From: Milkweed yellows phytoplasma str. MW1
Lineage (GTDB): Bacteria; Bacillota_I; Bacilli_A; Acholeplasmatales; Acholeplasmataceae
Reading direction: 5' to 3'
DNA length: 16,622 nucleotides
Assembly (NCBI RefSeq): GCF_000309485.1
Contig: NZ_AKIL01000040.1
Coordinates: 1 to 16,622, forward strand
The translations under genes were made by a program, and so were the position numbers. Position 1 is the stretch's first letter. Every line of letters starts with the position of its first letter. The notes under the pieces are model-generated. The model saw only the letters and a program-made list of their open reading frames with translations, was not told the DNA's origin and searched no databases. Below, piece after piece: positions 1 through 7,246 of this stretch.

Positions 1-8
1 TATTTAAG

Positions 9-39
9 AAATAACTTTTATCCTTAAAAAAAGTTATTT
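9..39. other. AU-rich stem-loop at left edge
   Basis: Perfect 11-bp inverted repeat: the arm at 9-19 (AAATAACTTTT) pairs with 29-39 around a 9-nt loop. It is followed by AT-rich sequence but no clean T-run. It may be the 3' end structure of a gene lying left of the window, or simply an AT-rich palindrome. Confidence 0.3.
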
Positions 40-68
40 AATAATATTTATATTTTTATATTGATATT

Positions 69-97
69 GAAGTGTTCCAAAACTTTAGACACTTTTT
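69..97 (+). terminator. Weak terminator-like hairpin
   Basis: GAAGTGT (69-75) pairs with ACACTTT (89-95, outer pair G-U) around a 13-nt loop, and the T-run continues to 97. This could terminate an incoming transcript from the left. The core TGTTCCAAAACTTTAGACA (73-91) is itself an imperfect palindrome bounded by TGT...ACA, which also resembles an insertion-sequence end. Neither reading can be settled from this window. Confidence 0.3.
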
Positions 98-176
98 CTT
101 CTAATGACAATGTTTTGTTATTTTGAAAAGATAGGAAATTATATACTTAATTTTTAGTCTTAAAGAATAATTTTAG

Positions 177-191
177 AGACAAAATTTGTCT
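177..191. other. 15-nt palindrome upstream of oppA promoter
   Basis: AGACAAA-A-TTTGTCT is a perfect inverted repeat, and it extends on both sides to TTTTAG/CTAAAA if a 2-nt bulge is allowed. It is followed by A residues rather than T residues on the plus strand, so it does not look like a terminator there. Its place about 50 bases upstream of the predicted -35 region makes an operator possible, but in such AT-rich DNA chance is also possible. Confidence 0.25.
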
Positions 192-243
192 AAAAAAAAC
201 ATAACAATTCATCAGTTTTTAAAAAATATTTTAATTTGCAACA

Positions 244-272
244 TTATTAGATAAGATTTGTTAAAATATAAT
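244..272 (+). promoter_or_regulatory. Predicted promoter of the opp operon
   Basis: A perfect -10 hexamer TATAAT lies at 267-272. With a 17-bp spacer the -35 position is TTATTA (244-249), a weak match to TTGACA. The predicted start near 279 would leave a leader of about 50 nt before the oppA TTG at 332. The rest of 1-331 holds no convincing gene, only the stem-loops listed separately. In DNA this AT-rich a TATAAT alone is weak evidence; its position before the first gene of the operon is what favours it. Confidence 0.45.
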
Positions 273-331
273 TACATGAAGATATTTTCATTCAATTGTT
301 GATAAAATTAAATAAAAAAGGAGATTTATAA

Positions 332-1912
332 TTGTTAAAAATAAAAAATAATAAGAAATTAGTAATTATATTTTCTAGCGTTTTATTAGGCTTTTTATTA
401 GTTTATGGTGCGCTTTATGTTTACAAACTTGGAAAAGGGGCAGATAATAAGGACAAAAAAACTGTTGTTAATATGGTTTGGAAAGGAGATATTAACGGTT
501 TCGATCCGACTAACAAATCACATTCCAGTTCTGCAATGTCCGAAAGATTTTATTTAGCCGTTCACGATACTTTAATTGTTTTTGATAATGTTAATAACAA
601 AACAATTGGTAGACTGGCTGAACAATGTGATAAACAAGGGAAAGAAATTACTTTCACTCTTCGCGATAATATTTTTTTTCATAACGGCAAACTTGTAACA
701 ACCGAAGATGTTGTATATTCTCTTCAAAAAGGTATAAACAACAATAATAATGATTATTCAGATATGATTCAAGATTTGAATGTTTTAGATGATAAAAAAG
801 TAAAAGTTACAATTAAAAATGATATTCCATACTGGGCTTCTGTTTTCGAAAGATATAGAATTTTATGTAAATCTGCAGTTGAATCCGACAATAATCAAGG
901 CGTTAAAATCGGCGCAGGTCCATATAAATTAGTTAATTATGAACGCGATGACAAAATTTCGTTTGAACTTTTTGAAAATTATTGGAACAAAGAAGCCATC
1001 AAAGAAAGTTCGAAAAAATTGATGGTTAAAATTCAAAAATCATTTGAAACCACTTTACAAGAACTAGAAGAAGGAATAATTGACTTAACTGTAGATGTTA
1101 CCTCTGATAAAGTTGATTTTTTAAAAGAAAAAATATCTAACGGAACACTTAAAGGTTTAGAAATAGTAGAAAATACAAGCGCTAAGGGTGTTCAAATTTA
1201 TATGAATGCAGCGCGCACAAAAAAACCAGCACGTCAAGCGATCAGTTTAGCTTTAAATTTCCCTCCAATAATTTCTTCTTTACAATTGTCTGGAACACCC
1301 TTAGATAGTTACATTCCAAGCCTTTTAGTTGGACACAATGAACAAATTAAACGCGAATACGATATGGACGCAGCTAAAACAATAGTAAACGGATTGTCAG
1401 CTGAAGATAGAAAAATTAAATTAGGTTGTAGCAATAAAGAAAATAGTTCTCTTCCTAATAAAATAACAGAAAGTTTAAGAGAAGCTGGTTTTGATGTTGA
1501 AATAGACATGCCTGACTTTAATGCTTTGTTAGCAGAAGTGCAAAAACCTACTTCTTCCTATAATATGGTTTTATTAGGCGAATTGCATGAAATGGGTTAC
1601 GGTCACAAAGCTTTATGTGATTATTTCTTAAAGGATTCTGAATATGCTTTGTCTCACATTCAACAAGGCGATGCAACAGATAAAGATAAAGGCGAAGTGA
1701 TCGATTCTAAATTGAGACAAGCTCAAAAAGAAAGCAATTTAGAAACATATACAACTTTAGTAAAAGAAGTTCAACAAATTTTAAATGATGAAGTTTATGT
1801 AATACCTATATACGAAGGAAACACATACTTTTTAAAATCTTCTAAAATAAAAGACTTTACATGCGATATTTTTTCTAGAATAAATTGGGAAAAAATAAAA
1901 AAGTTAGCATAA
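332..1912 (+). CDS. oppA: Peptide ABC transporter, substrate-binding protein
   Basis: Extracytoplasmic solute-binding protein of family 5 (SBP_bac_5) that captures di- or oligopeptides for the importer encoded by the next four genes. The 526 residues are close to the usual family length. Residues 10-31 form one hydrophobic segment after a Lys-rich start, which acts as a signal or anchor. There is no lipobox cysteine, so it is apparently not a lipoprotein. Family hallmarks are visible: a region like F-x-L-R-x-x-x-x-F-H-x-G-K-x-x-T-x-E-D-V-V-x-S near residues 105-130, and GAGPYKLVNY followed by a Y-W motif near 190-225. The start is TTG, with AAAAGGAG ending 8 nt upstream; the next in-frame Met lies beyond the membrane segment, so TTG is required. 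A hairpin with a T-run follows the stop. Peptide length specificity (Dpp versus Opp) cannot be read from the sequence. Confidence 0.9.
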   Translation: MLKIKNNKKLVIIFSSVLLGFLLVYGALYVYKLGKGADNKDKKTVVNMVWKGDINGFDPTNKSHSSSAMSERFYLAVHDTLIVFDNVNNKTIGRLAEQCDKQGKEITFTLRDNIFFHNGKLVTTEDVVYSLQKGINNNNNDYSDMIQDLNVLDDKKVKVTIKNDIPYWASVFERYRILCKSAVESDNNQGVKIGAGPYKLVNYERDDKISFELFENYWNKEAIKESSKKLMVKIQKSFETTLQELEEGIIDLTVDVTSDKVDFLKEKISNGTLKGLEIVENTSAKGVQIYMNAARTKKPARQAISLALNFPPIISSLQLSGTPLDSYIPSLLVGHNEQIKREYDMDAAKTIVNGLSAEDRKIKLGCSNKENSSLPNKITESLREAGFDVEIDMPDFNALLAEVQKPTSSYNMVLLGELHEMGYGHKALCDYFLKDSEYALSHIQQGDATDKDKGEVIDSKLRQAQKESNLETYTTLVKEVQQILNDEVYVIPIYEGNTYFLKSSKIKDFTCDIFSRINWEKIKKLA

Positions 1913-1916
1913 AAAA

Positions 1917-1980
1917 AATGATGAGTTTTAATCCGAATTACATATTTTTATATTTGGGTTAAAAACCATCATTCTTTTTT
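1917..1980 (+). terminator. Hairpin with T-run between oppA and oppB
   Basis: Arms 1917-1937 and 1953-1973 pair over 21 positions: AATGATG/CATCATT, a 2-nt internal mismatch, then TTTTAA/TTAAAA, CC/GG and AA/TT with two G-U pairs. The loop is 15 nt, and C plus six T (1974-1980) follow. This is a good intrinsic terminator placed inside the operon, 5 nt after the oppA stop. It probably acts as a partial terminator or a 3'-end stabiliser, so that oppA mRNA exceeds permease and ATPase mRNA. Confidence 0.7.
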
Positions 1981-2009
1981 AAATAATAAAATAATTTTGA
2001 GGATAAAAA

Positions 2010-2939
2010 ATGATAAAATACATTTCAAAAAAATTTTGTTATAACATGATGATTTTTATATCTGTTATTTTTATAAGTTTTTTTACCGTTAAATTAATAC
2101 CTGGCGATCCTATTAGTGCGATTGCAGGATTGAAAGGCGGTAACCCAGCACAAAGAAAAGCTTTAGAACGCGATTTAAGGCTTGATTTGCCTTTGTTAAA
2201 ACAATTTACCAACTACTTAACACAAATTTTTTTGCATTTTGATTTCGGCAATTCGTATTATAATGATAAATTGCCAGCCGTAAAATTATTTTTTAAAGCT
2301 TTTCATAACACTTTTAAATTAGCGTTATTGAGCACTCTATTTGGTTCTTTATTAGGTATTTTATTCGGTGTTCTTTCGTCTTATTGGCAAGGTAAGAACA
2401 AAAAATTACTTTTAAACGGTTTTTTTGTTTTTGTCATGTCGTCTCCTACTTTTGTTATCGCTTGTTTAATGCAATTATATTTAGGAAAAATGTTTCATTT
2501 GCCTAGATCAGGTTTTGACGCTCTGCAAGCTATGATTTTACCTGTTTTAAGTTTATCTTTAGTCGTGAGTGTTTCGGTGTTTAAAATAACTCAAACCAGT
2601 ATGAAAGAAATATTAGAACAACCTTATATCAAATCAGCTTACGCTAAAGGATTGTCCAAAAATCATATTATGTTTAAATATGCTTTAAAAAACGCGTTAA
2701 TTCCTGTTGTGGCTCATATAGGCTTAATGTTTAGTTATTTAATCGGTGGCGCTATAATTACTGAATTCGTTTTCAACATTAAAGGAATTGGAAGTTTAAT
2801 TATCTCATCATTCGAGAATAGAGATTATTTAGTATTACAAGGAAGCATCATTTTATTAGCTTTATTCATTAGCCTTTTTAACTTATTGTTAGATTTTGTT
2901 TACACTTTATTAGATCCTCGTATAAATAAAAAAATTTAA
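2010..2939 (+). CDS. oppB: Peptide ABC transporter, permease (DppB/OppB-type)
   Basis: First inner-membrane subunit of the peptide importer. The protein has 309 residues, typical for the family, with about six membrane segments. The N-terminus (hydrophobic stretch at residues 13-30 running into LIPGDP) is characteristic of DppB/OppB permeases. The cytoplasmic EAA loop that contacts the ATPases is at about 205-231 (A-Y-A-K-G-L-S motif), and the C-terminus ends in the typical LLDPRI. The ATG start has TTGAGGA with 6-nt spacing. It lies after the hairpin that follows oppA and 37 nt before oppC. It is assigned as oppB by order and N-terminal signature; dppB would fit equally well. Confidence 0.9.
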   Translation: MIKYISKKFCYNMMIFISVIFISFFTVKLIPGDPISAIAGLKGGNPAQRKALERDLRLDLPLLKQFTNYLTQIFLHFDFGNSYYNDKLPAVKLFFKAFHNTFKLALLSTLFGSLLGILFGVLSSYWQGKNKKLLLNGFFVFVMSSPTFVIACLMQLYLGKMFHLPRSGFDALQAMILPVLSLSLVVSVSVFKITQTSMKEILEQPYIKSAYAKGLSKNHIMFKYALKNALIPVVAHIGLMFSYLIGGAIITEFVFNIKGIGSLIISSFENRDYLVLQGSIILLALFISLFNLLLDFVYTLLDPRINKKI

Positions 2940-2976
2940 ATACATAAATGTTCAAAAAAAGGATAATTAAATTTAA

Positions 2977-3843
2977 ATGTTAAAAATAAAAAAAATACCA
3001 CAATCAATTCATACGATGTTTAAAACAATCAAAAGCAATAAAAAGATTTTAATTGGTTCTTTATTTTTAAACCTTTTAATTGTATTTTCTTTTATGATGC
3101 CTTTTTTTTCTTTTATCAAAAATCCTAATGTATCGCCTTATAAACGCTTACAAGGAATTAGTTGGGCCCATTGGATGGGAACTGATTCCACTGGTAGAGA
3201 TTTATTTAGTAGAGTGATATATGGAGCTAAAATTTCTTTACAAATAGCTTTTTATTCTGTTGTAATAAGTAGCATAATAGGTTCTTGTTTAGGAATTATG
3301 GCGGGTTATTTTAGAGGATTTTTTGATACTGTGATTAATTTTGTATGTGATATTTTAGTAGTTTTTCCTGATTTTATTTTAGCTATCGTAATTATGTTCT
3401 TTTTAAATAAAAGCATGACTTCGTTAGTGATTGTTTTAAGTATTTCTCGTATTCCTTCTTTTATCAGAGTGATGAGAGCTAATACGATGCAAATAAAACA
3501 AAAAGATTTTATTAAAACTTCTAAAGCGTTAGGGGCGAGCGATATCAAAATTATTTTTAGACATTTTTTGCCTCATTTAACGTCTTTTTTCATCATTCAA
3601 ATTACTTTAAGCATGTCATCTGCTATTCTAACCGCTTCAGGACTAGGTTTTATCGGTTTAGGCCTAGATCCACAAATTCCTGAATGGGGAAGTATTTTAA
3701 GTTCCAGTAAAAGTGATATGAGATTTTATTTCCATCTGTTTTTAGGACCTTTTATTGTGATCGTTTTAACGTGTTTATCTTTTAATTTGATAGGTTCTGG
3801 TTTGATGGAATATTTTGACCCGAAAAACGAACAACAAGAATAA
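2977..3843 (+). CDS. oppC: Peptide ABC transporter, permease (DppC/OppC-type)
   Basis: Second membrane subunit of the peptide importer, 288 residues. The OppC N-terminal region shows one membrane segment at about 24-45, then the diagnostic motif GTDSTGRDLFSR (68-79). After this comes the binding-protein-dependent transport domain with its EAA loop at about 177-200 (TSKALGASD). The ATG start is preceded by AAAAAGGA with somewhat long spacing (13 nt). The first five residues (MLKIK) and their codons resemble the start of oppA; this is probably Lys/Ile-rich chance. The following 156-nt gap before oppF is unusual for this compact operon and contains structure and a possible small ORF. Confidence 0.9.
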   Translation: MLKIKKIPQSIHTMFKTIKSNKKILIGSLFLNLLIVFSFMMPFFSFIKNPNVSPYKRLQGISWAHWMGTDSTGRDLFSRVIYGAKISLQIAFYSVVISSIIGSCLGIMAGYFRGFFDTVINFVCDILVVFPDFILAIVIMFFLNKSMTSLVIVLSISRIPSFIRVMRANTMQIKQKDFIKTSKALGASDIKIIFRHFLPHLTSFFIIQITLSMSSAILTASGLGFIGLGLDPQIPEWGSILSSSKSDMRFYFHLFLGPFIVIVLTCLSFNLIGSGLMEYFDPKNEQQE

Positions 3844-3844
3844 T

Positions 3845-3943
3845 AAATCTTTTTTAAACTAATCGTAAAAAGATTGCTAACCAAAAGATTTCTTGAGGAT
3901 GATAAAAGAATGATAATGGGTTCCTCTAAAAAAGATTTCTTTT
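3845..3943 (+). other. Structured oppC-oppF intergenic region
   Basis: AAATCTTTTTTA (3845-3856) is perfectly complementary to 3927-3938, which is followed by CTTTTT. The same left arm can instead pair with AAAAAGATT (3867-3875) as a 9-bp local hairpin, and GAGGA (3895-3899) can pair with TCCTC (3922-3926). The two mutually exclusive partners for one arm resemble an attenuator or antiterminator layout. All stems are AU-rich, so this is a candidate only. Confidence 0.3.
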
Positions 3944-3975
3944 TAATAAAAAACGTGTTTTTAAGTCTTATTTAA
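3910..3975 (+). CDS. Possible 21-residue small ORF upstream of oppF
   Basis: An ATG at 3910 follows TTGAGGAT by about 10 nt and opens a 21-codon frame (MIMGSSKKDFFLIKNVFLSL plus Ile) ending at TAA 3973-3975, shortly before the oppF ribosome binding site. The peptide has a short polar start and a hydrophobic tail. It could be a leader peptide linked to the surrounding stem-loops, a remnant of a lost gene, or chance. I do not recognise it and there is no homology evidence; the Shine-Dalgarno is the only positive signal. Confidence 0.25.
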   Translation: MIMGSSKKDFFLIKNVFLSLI

Positions 3976-3999
3976 ACAAATAAAAAGGATTTGAAAAAA

Positions 4000-4983
4000 A
4001 TGATAAAAAATAAAATTTTAATTAAAACACAAAGTTTATCTAAATTTTTTGACTTAAAAAGGGCTTTTGCGAAAAAAAATAATATCGTTTTAAAAGCTAA
4101 TAATAATATTAATTTATCCGTTTTTCAAGGAGAAACTTTAAGTGTTGTGGGCGGCTCTGGTTCGGGAAAATCAACTTTAGGACAAACTATTTTACAAATT
4201 GAAAAACCTACTTCGGGTCATGTTTTTTATTATAAAGACGAACAGGAAATAGATTTAACGCTTTTATCGAACAAAGAAACACGTTTATTGAGAAAAGAGT
4301 TACAAATTATTTTCCAAGACCCTTTTTCTTCTTTAAATTCTCATTTGAAAATAGGAGATATTATTGGCGAAGGTTTATTGATTCATCAAATGGTGAAAAG
4401 CAAAAATGATCCTGAATATAAAAAGATGATTTTGCAAATAATGGGAAAATGTGGAGTTGATTTATCTTTTTATGATCGTTTCCCTCATCAATTATCTGGT
4501 GGACAAAGACAAAGGATATCTATTGCTAGAGCTTTGATTTTAAAGCCTAAATTTGTCGTTTGTGATGAGATAGTCTCAGCCTTAGATGTTTCTATTCAAG
4601 AGCAAATTTTAACCCTTTTGGATGATTTAAAAAAACAATATCAATTGACTTTTTTGTTTATCACTCATGATTTAGGAGTAGCGCGTTATATTAGCGATCG
4701 TATAGCGGTCATGTATTTGGGTAAGTTAGTGGAATTAGCGCCTACAGAGAAAATTTTTAAAAATCCCCAACACCCTTATACCAAACAATTATTAAACGCT
4801 ATTCCTAAGTTAGAAACAGAAAAAGAAAATTATTTTAAAATTACATATGAAACTGATAAAGTCTCTTTTTTATACAGATCAGATCAAAAAGATCTAGATT
4901 GGCACGAAGTGTCTCCTAATCATTTTGTCGCTTGTACTATTAAAAATAAAAAAATCAGTCAAAAGGATGGTAAAAAAGCATGA
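4000..4983 (+). CDS. oppF: Peptide ABC transporter, ATP-binding protein (OppF/DppF-type)
   Basis: One of two cytoplasmic ATPases powering peptide import, 327 residues from the chosen ATG. Visible motifs are Walker A GGSGSGKST (51-59), Q-loop in IIFQDPFSSLN (Q106), signature LSGGQRQR (165-172), Walker B FVVCDE (185-190) and H-loop His223. The C-terminal oligopeptide-transporter extension begins at HPYT (258-261) and ends with a HFVACT motif typical of the family tail. An in-frame TTG at 3991 sits only 1 nt after AAAAAGGA and cannot be used with it, whereas ATG at 4000 has 10-nt spacing, so I start there. The residue after the catalytic Glu of Walker B is Ile instead of the usual Pro. The stop overlaps the next ATG (ATGA). 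Confidence 0.9.
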   Translation: MIKNKILIKTQSLSKFFDLKRAFAKKNNIVLKANNNINLSVFQGETLSVVGGSGSGKSTLGQTILQIEKPTSGHVFYYKDEQEIDLTLLSNKETRLLRKELQIIFQDPFSSLNSHLKIGDIIGEGLLIHQMVKSKNDPEYKKMILQIMGKCGVDLSFYDRFPHQLSGGQRQRISIARALILKPKFVVCDEIVSALDVSIQEQILTLLDDLKKQYQLTFLFITHDLGVARYISDRIAVMYLGKLVELAPTEKIFKNPQHPYTKQLLNAIPKLETEKENYFKITYETDKVSFLYRSDQKDLDWHEVSPNHFVACTIKNKKISQKDGKKA

Positions 4984-5768
4984 GTTTATTAAAAGTTAAT
5001 AATTTACATACTTATTTTCAAACTCAAAAAGGCTTCATCAAAGCGGTGGAAGGGGTTAGTTTTGAATTGGAAGAAGGGCGCACTTTAGGTATTGTAGGAG
5101 AATCTGGTAGCGGCAAAAGTCAAACAGCTATGTCTATTTTACAATTGTTTGAACCCAATCAAAAAATACACCAAGGAGAAATTGTTTTTAACAAACAAGT
5201 TATTTCTAAGTTTGACGCTCAAGAAATGCAGAAAATTCGTGGCAACGAAATAGCAATGATTTTCCAAGATCCTATGGCAAGTCTGAATCCAGTTTTTAAA
5301 ATTAAAAACCAAATAATGGATGTTTTAATTTTACACCGTAAAATGAACAAAAAAGAAGCTTATAATAAAGCTTTAGAAATGTTAGGTAAAGTAAAAATTA
5401 AAAATCCCCAAATAATTATGGAATCCTATCCTTATCAATTATCCGGCGGCATGTGTCAAAGAGTTATGATTTCCATCGCTTTAGTTTGTAAACCTAAAAT
5501 TTTAATCGCTGATGAAGCGACTACTGCTTTAGATGTTATCGTGCAAAAAGAAATTTTAAACTTAATGAATGAATTGAAAAAAGAACAAAAGATCTCTATT
5601 TTGTTCATTACTCATGATTTAGGGGTTGTTTCTCAAATGGCAAATGATATTATCGTTATGTACGGAGGCAAAGTGGTAGAAAAAGGTTCTACTAAAGCGA
5701 TCCTACATAATCCACAACACCCTTATACTAAATCATTATTAGCTAATTTTAAAAAAACCGATATATAA
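4980..5768 (+). CDS. oppD: Peptide ABC transporter, ATP-binding protein (OppD/DppD-type)
   Basis: Second ATPase of the peptide importer, 262 residues. Motifs are Walker A GESGSGKS (40-47), Q-loop Q96 in IFQDPMASLNP, signature LSGGM (154-158) followed by CQR where family members usually have RQR, Walker B ILIADE (174-179) and H-loop His212. The IFQDPMASLNP and LSGGM motifs separate OppD/DppD from OppF/DppF. The protein stops 12 residues after HPYT (247-250), whereas typical OppD proteins run to about 330 residues, so most of the C-terminal extension is missing. No continuation is recognisable in the other frames downstream. The residue after the Walker B Glu is Ala, not Pro. The ATG overlaps the oppF TGA by 4 nt, indicating translational coupling. 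It is the last gene of the operon. Confidence 0.9.
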   Translation: MSLLKVNNLHTYFQTQKGFIKAVEGVSFELEEGRTLGIVGESGSGKSQTAMSILQLFEPNQKIHQGEIVFNKQVISKFDAQEMQKIRGNEIAMIFQDPMASLNPVFKIKNQIMDVLILHRKMNKKEAYNKALEMLGKVKIKNPQIIMESYPYQLSGGMCQRVMISIALVCKPKILIADEATTALDVIVQKEILNLMNELKKEQKISILFITHDLGVVSQMANDIIVMYGGKVVEKGSTKAILHNPQHPYTKSLLANFKKTDI

Positions 5769-5803
5769 ATAAACCCAGTTGATATAAATAGATTATTGTA
5801 ATA

Positions 5804-6030
5804 TTATAAAGATAAAAAAGACCCTTTTAAAGCGTCTTTTTTATTATTAGGAAAATTATTTTTTGTTTTTAAATTTTGATTTATTTCTTCCAATAAAGCA
5901 TTATTGGTTTCTAATAATTTATTTTTTCTTCCATTAATTTGTTTGTTGAACTGTTTTTATTGCAAAAATTAACATGAAAATGAACAAAAAGAAATTGACT
6001 CTAAATGTATATGACATTTTCGGCGCTCAT
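5804..6030 (-). pseudogene. Decayed small membrane/coiled-coil gene after potD
   Basis: Nineteen bases after the potD stop is AAGGAGGA (6048-6041), the strongest Shine-Dalgarno in the window, then ATG at 6030. That frame stops after nine codons (MSAENVIYI). A second frame (ATG at 6017, stop at 5934) encodes 27 residues with a hydrophobic core (FFLFIFMLIFAI, then KTVQQTN). A third frame (5956-5804) encodes a Lys/Asn/Leu-rich segment with coiled-coil character (KLLETNNALLEEINQNLKTK). Joined by two single-base shifts, one in the AAAA of GAAAATG and one near the second TAA, these give a small protein with a short start, one membrane segment and a coiled coil. I read this as a frameshifted remnant of an unidentified small gene; its family is not recognised. 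The 3' part runs into the terminator. Confidence 0.45.
5814..5842. terminator. Bidirectional intrinsic terminator
   Basis: AAAAAAGAC (5814-5822) pairs perfectly with GTCTTTTTT (5834-5842). After one C-C mismatch the inner CTTT/AAAG also pairs. The element has an A-run on the left and a T-run on the right, so it reads as a terminator on both strands. It lies between the 3' ends of the converging opp and pot operons, so it can serve both. Confidence 0.8.
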
Positions 6031-6049
6031 GAATTAATATTCCTCCTTT

Positions 6050-7246
6050 TTATTTTTTACGAAAATATTTGATAAATCGGAAGAGAAGCAGAAGCGAGAT
6101 AATGAATAAATTGATAAATAATAAATAATTATCTTGTGGTCTTGGGTGAGCGTAAATTTCATTCCAAGAATCATTTATTTCTTTTTTTATTTCTTTATTA
6201 TATTGATACATTTGATCGCCGTCTTTTATTTCAATCTGTAATTCGCCATTTTTTGTTTCCTTATAAGGTGAATCGTAACCGATAAATTCGGCGTTTTTGC
6301 TTATATTTTTTTTGTCCAACAAGAAGTTGATGAATTCATAAGCTCCTTTGGTGTTCGCATTTTTCGGTAACACGATGCTATCAACCCAAATATTGGTACC
6401 TCGTTCTTTTTCGTCGCCTTCATCAAAAGGATAAAAATCTAAATTTTTATTTTGTTTCATTAAGAATCTAGCATCACCGGAATAAGTTAAAGAAATATCG
6501 TATTTTTCTTCGCCTTGGATTTTCATTTGATCAAGAAGTTGATCAGTAACAAAAGATAATTTATTATTGGTGTTTTTCAAGTCTAATAGCCACTCTTTAG
6601 CTTTAATGATTTGATCTGAAGTAGGGTTTTGAATATTCCCACCAGTAGCCTTTAAACCGATAAAAATACCTTCAAAAGAATTATTATATAAAGAAATTTT
6701 CTTTTCCGGATTCATCATTGAATTTTTCCAATTTTGGATTTCATCCTTGTTTATTCTTTCTTTATTATATAATAAACCTAAATTGCCCCAAAAATAAGGA
6801 ATAGTGTAAGGTTTTATATTTTGAGGTAATTTATTATCATATACGCCTTTAAATGTTTTTGTCAATTCGCCTATTTCTTTTTTTCCTTTAAATTTATCAA
6901 TTTTATCGTAATCAATTCGTTCCAATAAATTCGGATCTTCTTTGTTTAATTTTTCTATCGCGTATTCGCTCAAAATAGCAATATCGTATTTATCCCCGGA
7001 TTTAATTTTGTTAACAGCCAATTCATTAGAAGAAAAAAAACTTTGTTTAATGACGTAGTTTGTTGATTGTTTGTTAAATTCAGTTATAAGACTTGGTTCT
7101 ATAAATTCGCCCCAATTAAACAAAATAATAGTTTGTTTTTCTGGATGAGAATAAGAGTCTTTTCTCATTATTTTATATGCTAAATAAAAAATGCTAAAAA
7201 AGACCATCAAAAGACCGATCCGCAAAAGATATTTTTTTTTATTCAT
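6050..7246 (-). CDS. potD: Spermidine/putrescine ABC transporter, substrate-binding protein
   Basis: Polyamine-binding protein of the PotABCD importer, 398 residues. PotD features are LFNWGEFIEPSLITEF (42-57), PYFWGNLGLLYN (150-161), TYSGDA (254-259) and WVDSIVLPKNA (287-297), which hold the aromatic and acidic residues that in known PotD proteins bind the polyamine. Residues 6-25 form an N-terminal membrane segment without a lipobox Cys. A second hydrophobic segment at about 374-393 sits at the very C-terminus, followed by basic residues. Most PotD proteins lack this, which suggests anchoring at both ends. The ATG lies inside the 3' end of potC (8-nt overlap) and has a poor Shine-Dalgarno, so translation is probably coupled. 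It is the last intact gene of the leftward block. Confidence 0.93.
   Translation of the reverse strand: MNKKKYLLRIGLLMVFFSIFYLAYKIMRKDSYSHPEKQTIILFNWGEFIEPSLITEFNKQSTNYVIKQSFFSSNELAVNKIKSGDKYDIAILSEYAIEKLNKEDPNLLERIDYDKIDKFKGKKEIGELTKTFKGVYDNKLPQNIKPYTIPYFWGNLGLLYNKERINKDEIQNWKNSMMNPEKKISLYNNSFEGIFIGLKATGGNIQNPTSDQIIKAKEWLLDLKNTNNKLSFVTDQLLDQMKIQGEEKYDISLTYSGDARFLMKQNKNLDFYPFDEGDEKERGTNIWVDSIVLPKNANTKGAYEFINFLLDKKNISKNAEFIGYDSPYKETKNGELQIEIKDGDQMYQYNKEIKKEINDSWNEIYAHPRPQDNYLLFINLFIISLLLLFRFIKYFRKK

Noticed and set aside
104..157. 17-codon ORF in the left leader (MTMFCYFEKIGNYILNF)
   Set aside because: No Shine-Dalgarno and no recognisable features; random open frames of this size are common in AT-rich DNA.
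276..302. Eight-codon ORF in the oppA leader (MKIFSFNC)
   Set aside because: It has no Shine-Dalgarno and would begin at or before the predicted transcription start.
3991..3999. TTG start that would lengthen OppF by three residues
   Set aside because: It lies 1 nt from AAAAAGGA, too close to be used, while ATG at 4000 has normal spacing.
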